A DNA stretch of 64,000 bases from a virus: positions 1-64,000 of IMG/VR virus record IMGVR_UViG_3300035698_006717; one strand, given 5' to 3'. Position numbers and translations under genes: made by a program. The notes under the pieces were generated by a model. That model was not told where the DNA came from. It saw nothing but the letters and a program-made list of their open reading frames with translations, and ran no database searches. Position 1 is the first letter of the stretch. The number at the start of each line of letters is the position of its first letter. Shown here in pieces: positions 63,548 through 64,000 of this stretch.

Positions 63548-64000
63548 GCAAAAATGATAATGAAGAGTGGACAACAGAAAAAGCTCTCAAGGCTTTTGCT
63601 AGCCATAGGTTTAGAGGCATTAATGTAAAAACAAAAGAAAGTATGAGGAGCATTTTGGATAAACTCAATCTAACAAAAGATCAATTGAAGAAACTCAACC
63701 TACTAGAAAAATCAATTCTCAAATGGGAGCAAAATCAACTTATAGCTTCAGAGATGTCAACATTCACAGATCCAGAGAACTACCCACTCCTAAAGGGACA
63801 ATTCATTATAGAAGCAGATACTTGCCCTCTATGCGTAGAATACAATATTGGCTTAACAAATAATAAGATATGCTTAGAGTGCCCTATCTATCAGATGAAC
63901 AGTAACCATAGAGTGTGTAGAGGTACACCTTATATGACGGTAAGCAGATTCATGCTATCTCCAATTCCCAATTGGGAAGGTGTACATTCCGCTTCAAAAG
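63544..64000 (+). CDS. Zinc-binding hypothetical protein, 3' truncated by window edge
   Basis: At least 152 residues, running open off the right edge. AAAAGGAGG before the ATG. Helical N-terminal half (SMRSILDKLNLTKDQLKKLN), then DTCPLCVEYN ... ICLECPIYQM and VCRG, which together resemble a zinc site. No function recognised. Confidence 0.7.
   Translation, partial: MSKNDNEEWTTEKALKAFASHRFRGINVKTKESMRSILDKLNLTKDQLKKLNLLEKSILKWEQNQLIASEMSTFTDPENYPLLKGQFIIEADTCPLCVEYNIGLTNNKICLECPIYQMNSNHRVCRGTPYMTVSRFMLSPIPNWEGVHSASK

Overview
The window is one continuous stretch of a large, low-GC, tailed double-stranded DNA phage genome. Every gene I can support is on the + strand. Genes are tightly packed, with many ATGA, TAATG and GTGA stop/start overlaps, and most have clear GGAG/AAGGAG ribosome binding sites. 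No gap exceeds 300 bases; the longest non-coding stretch is about 207 bases (62647-62853). I see no integrase, repressor or attachment site, so nothing points to a temperate lifestyle, although terminase, portal and capsid genes lie outside the window. There is no tail sheath gene between the tail tube and the chaperones, which fits a siphovirus with a long flexible tail. The host cannot be named from the sequence.

Layout. (1) 1-24038, virion genes: a serine-rich repeat protein cut by the left edge, head-tail connector and tail completion proteins, the tail tube protein, a hairpin, the tail assembly chaperone pair joined by a -1 frameshift, a 1886-residue tape measure protein, a 2345-residue tail-tip protein, three beta-rich tip or fibre proteins, a small glycosyltransferase-like protein and a carbohydrate-binding-like protein. 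(2) 24128-46578, replication, recombination and nucleotide metabolism: SNF2-type helicase, a loader-like protein, DnaB helicase, DnaG primase, a nucleotide kinase, ThyX, tRNA-Leu(UAA), a flavoprotein, DnaE-type polymerase with PHP domain, an SSB candidate, a uracil-DNA-glycosylase-like protein, RecA, SbcD/SbcC (gp47/gp46-like) and a RuvC-like resolvase. (3) 46571-64000, accessory or early-type region: an M15 endolysin, many small zinc-ribbon proteins, a RadC-like JAMM protein, a second UDG-like protein, an amidoligase-like enzyme and dozens of small proteins, organised in short units behind a repeated promoter-like element and separated by strong hairpins.

How the parts work together: DnaB, DnaG, DnaE and SSB form a largely self-contained bacterial-type replisome. 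RecA, SbcCD and RuvC form the recombination and late-replication module. ThyX and the kinase supply thymidylate. The endolysin sits inside the replication/accessory region rather than next to the tail genes, and no holin is certain.

Most unusual points: a paralogue of the tail tube protein encoded between the SbcD-like and SbcC-like genes; a DnaC-like loader that seems to have lost its ATPase motifs; a tRNA gene occupying the start region of a flavoprotein gene; a family of seven near-identical promoter-like elements; a tandem 39-bp palindromic repeat; and a pair of related about 87-base non-coding elements.
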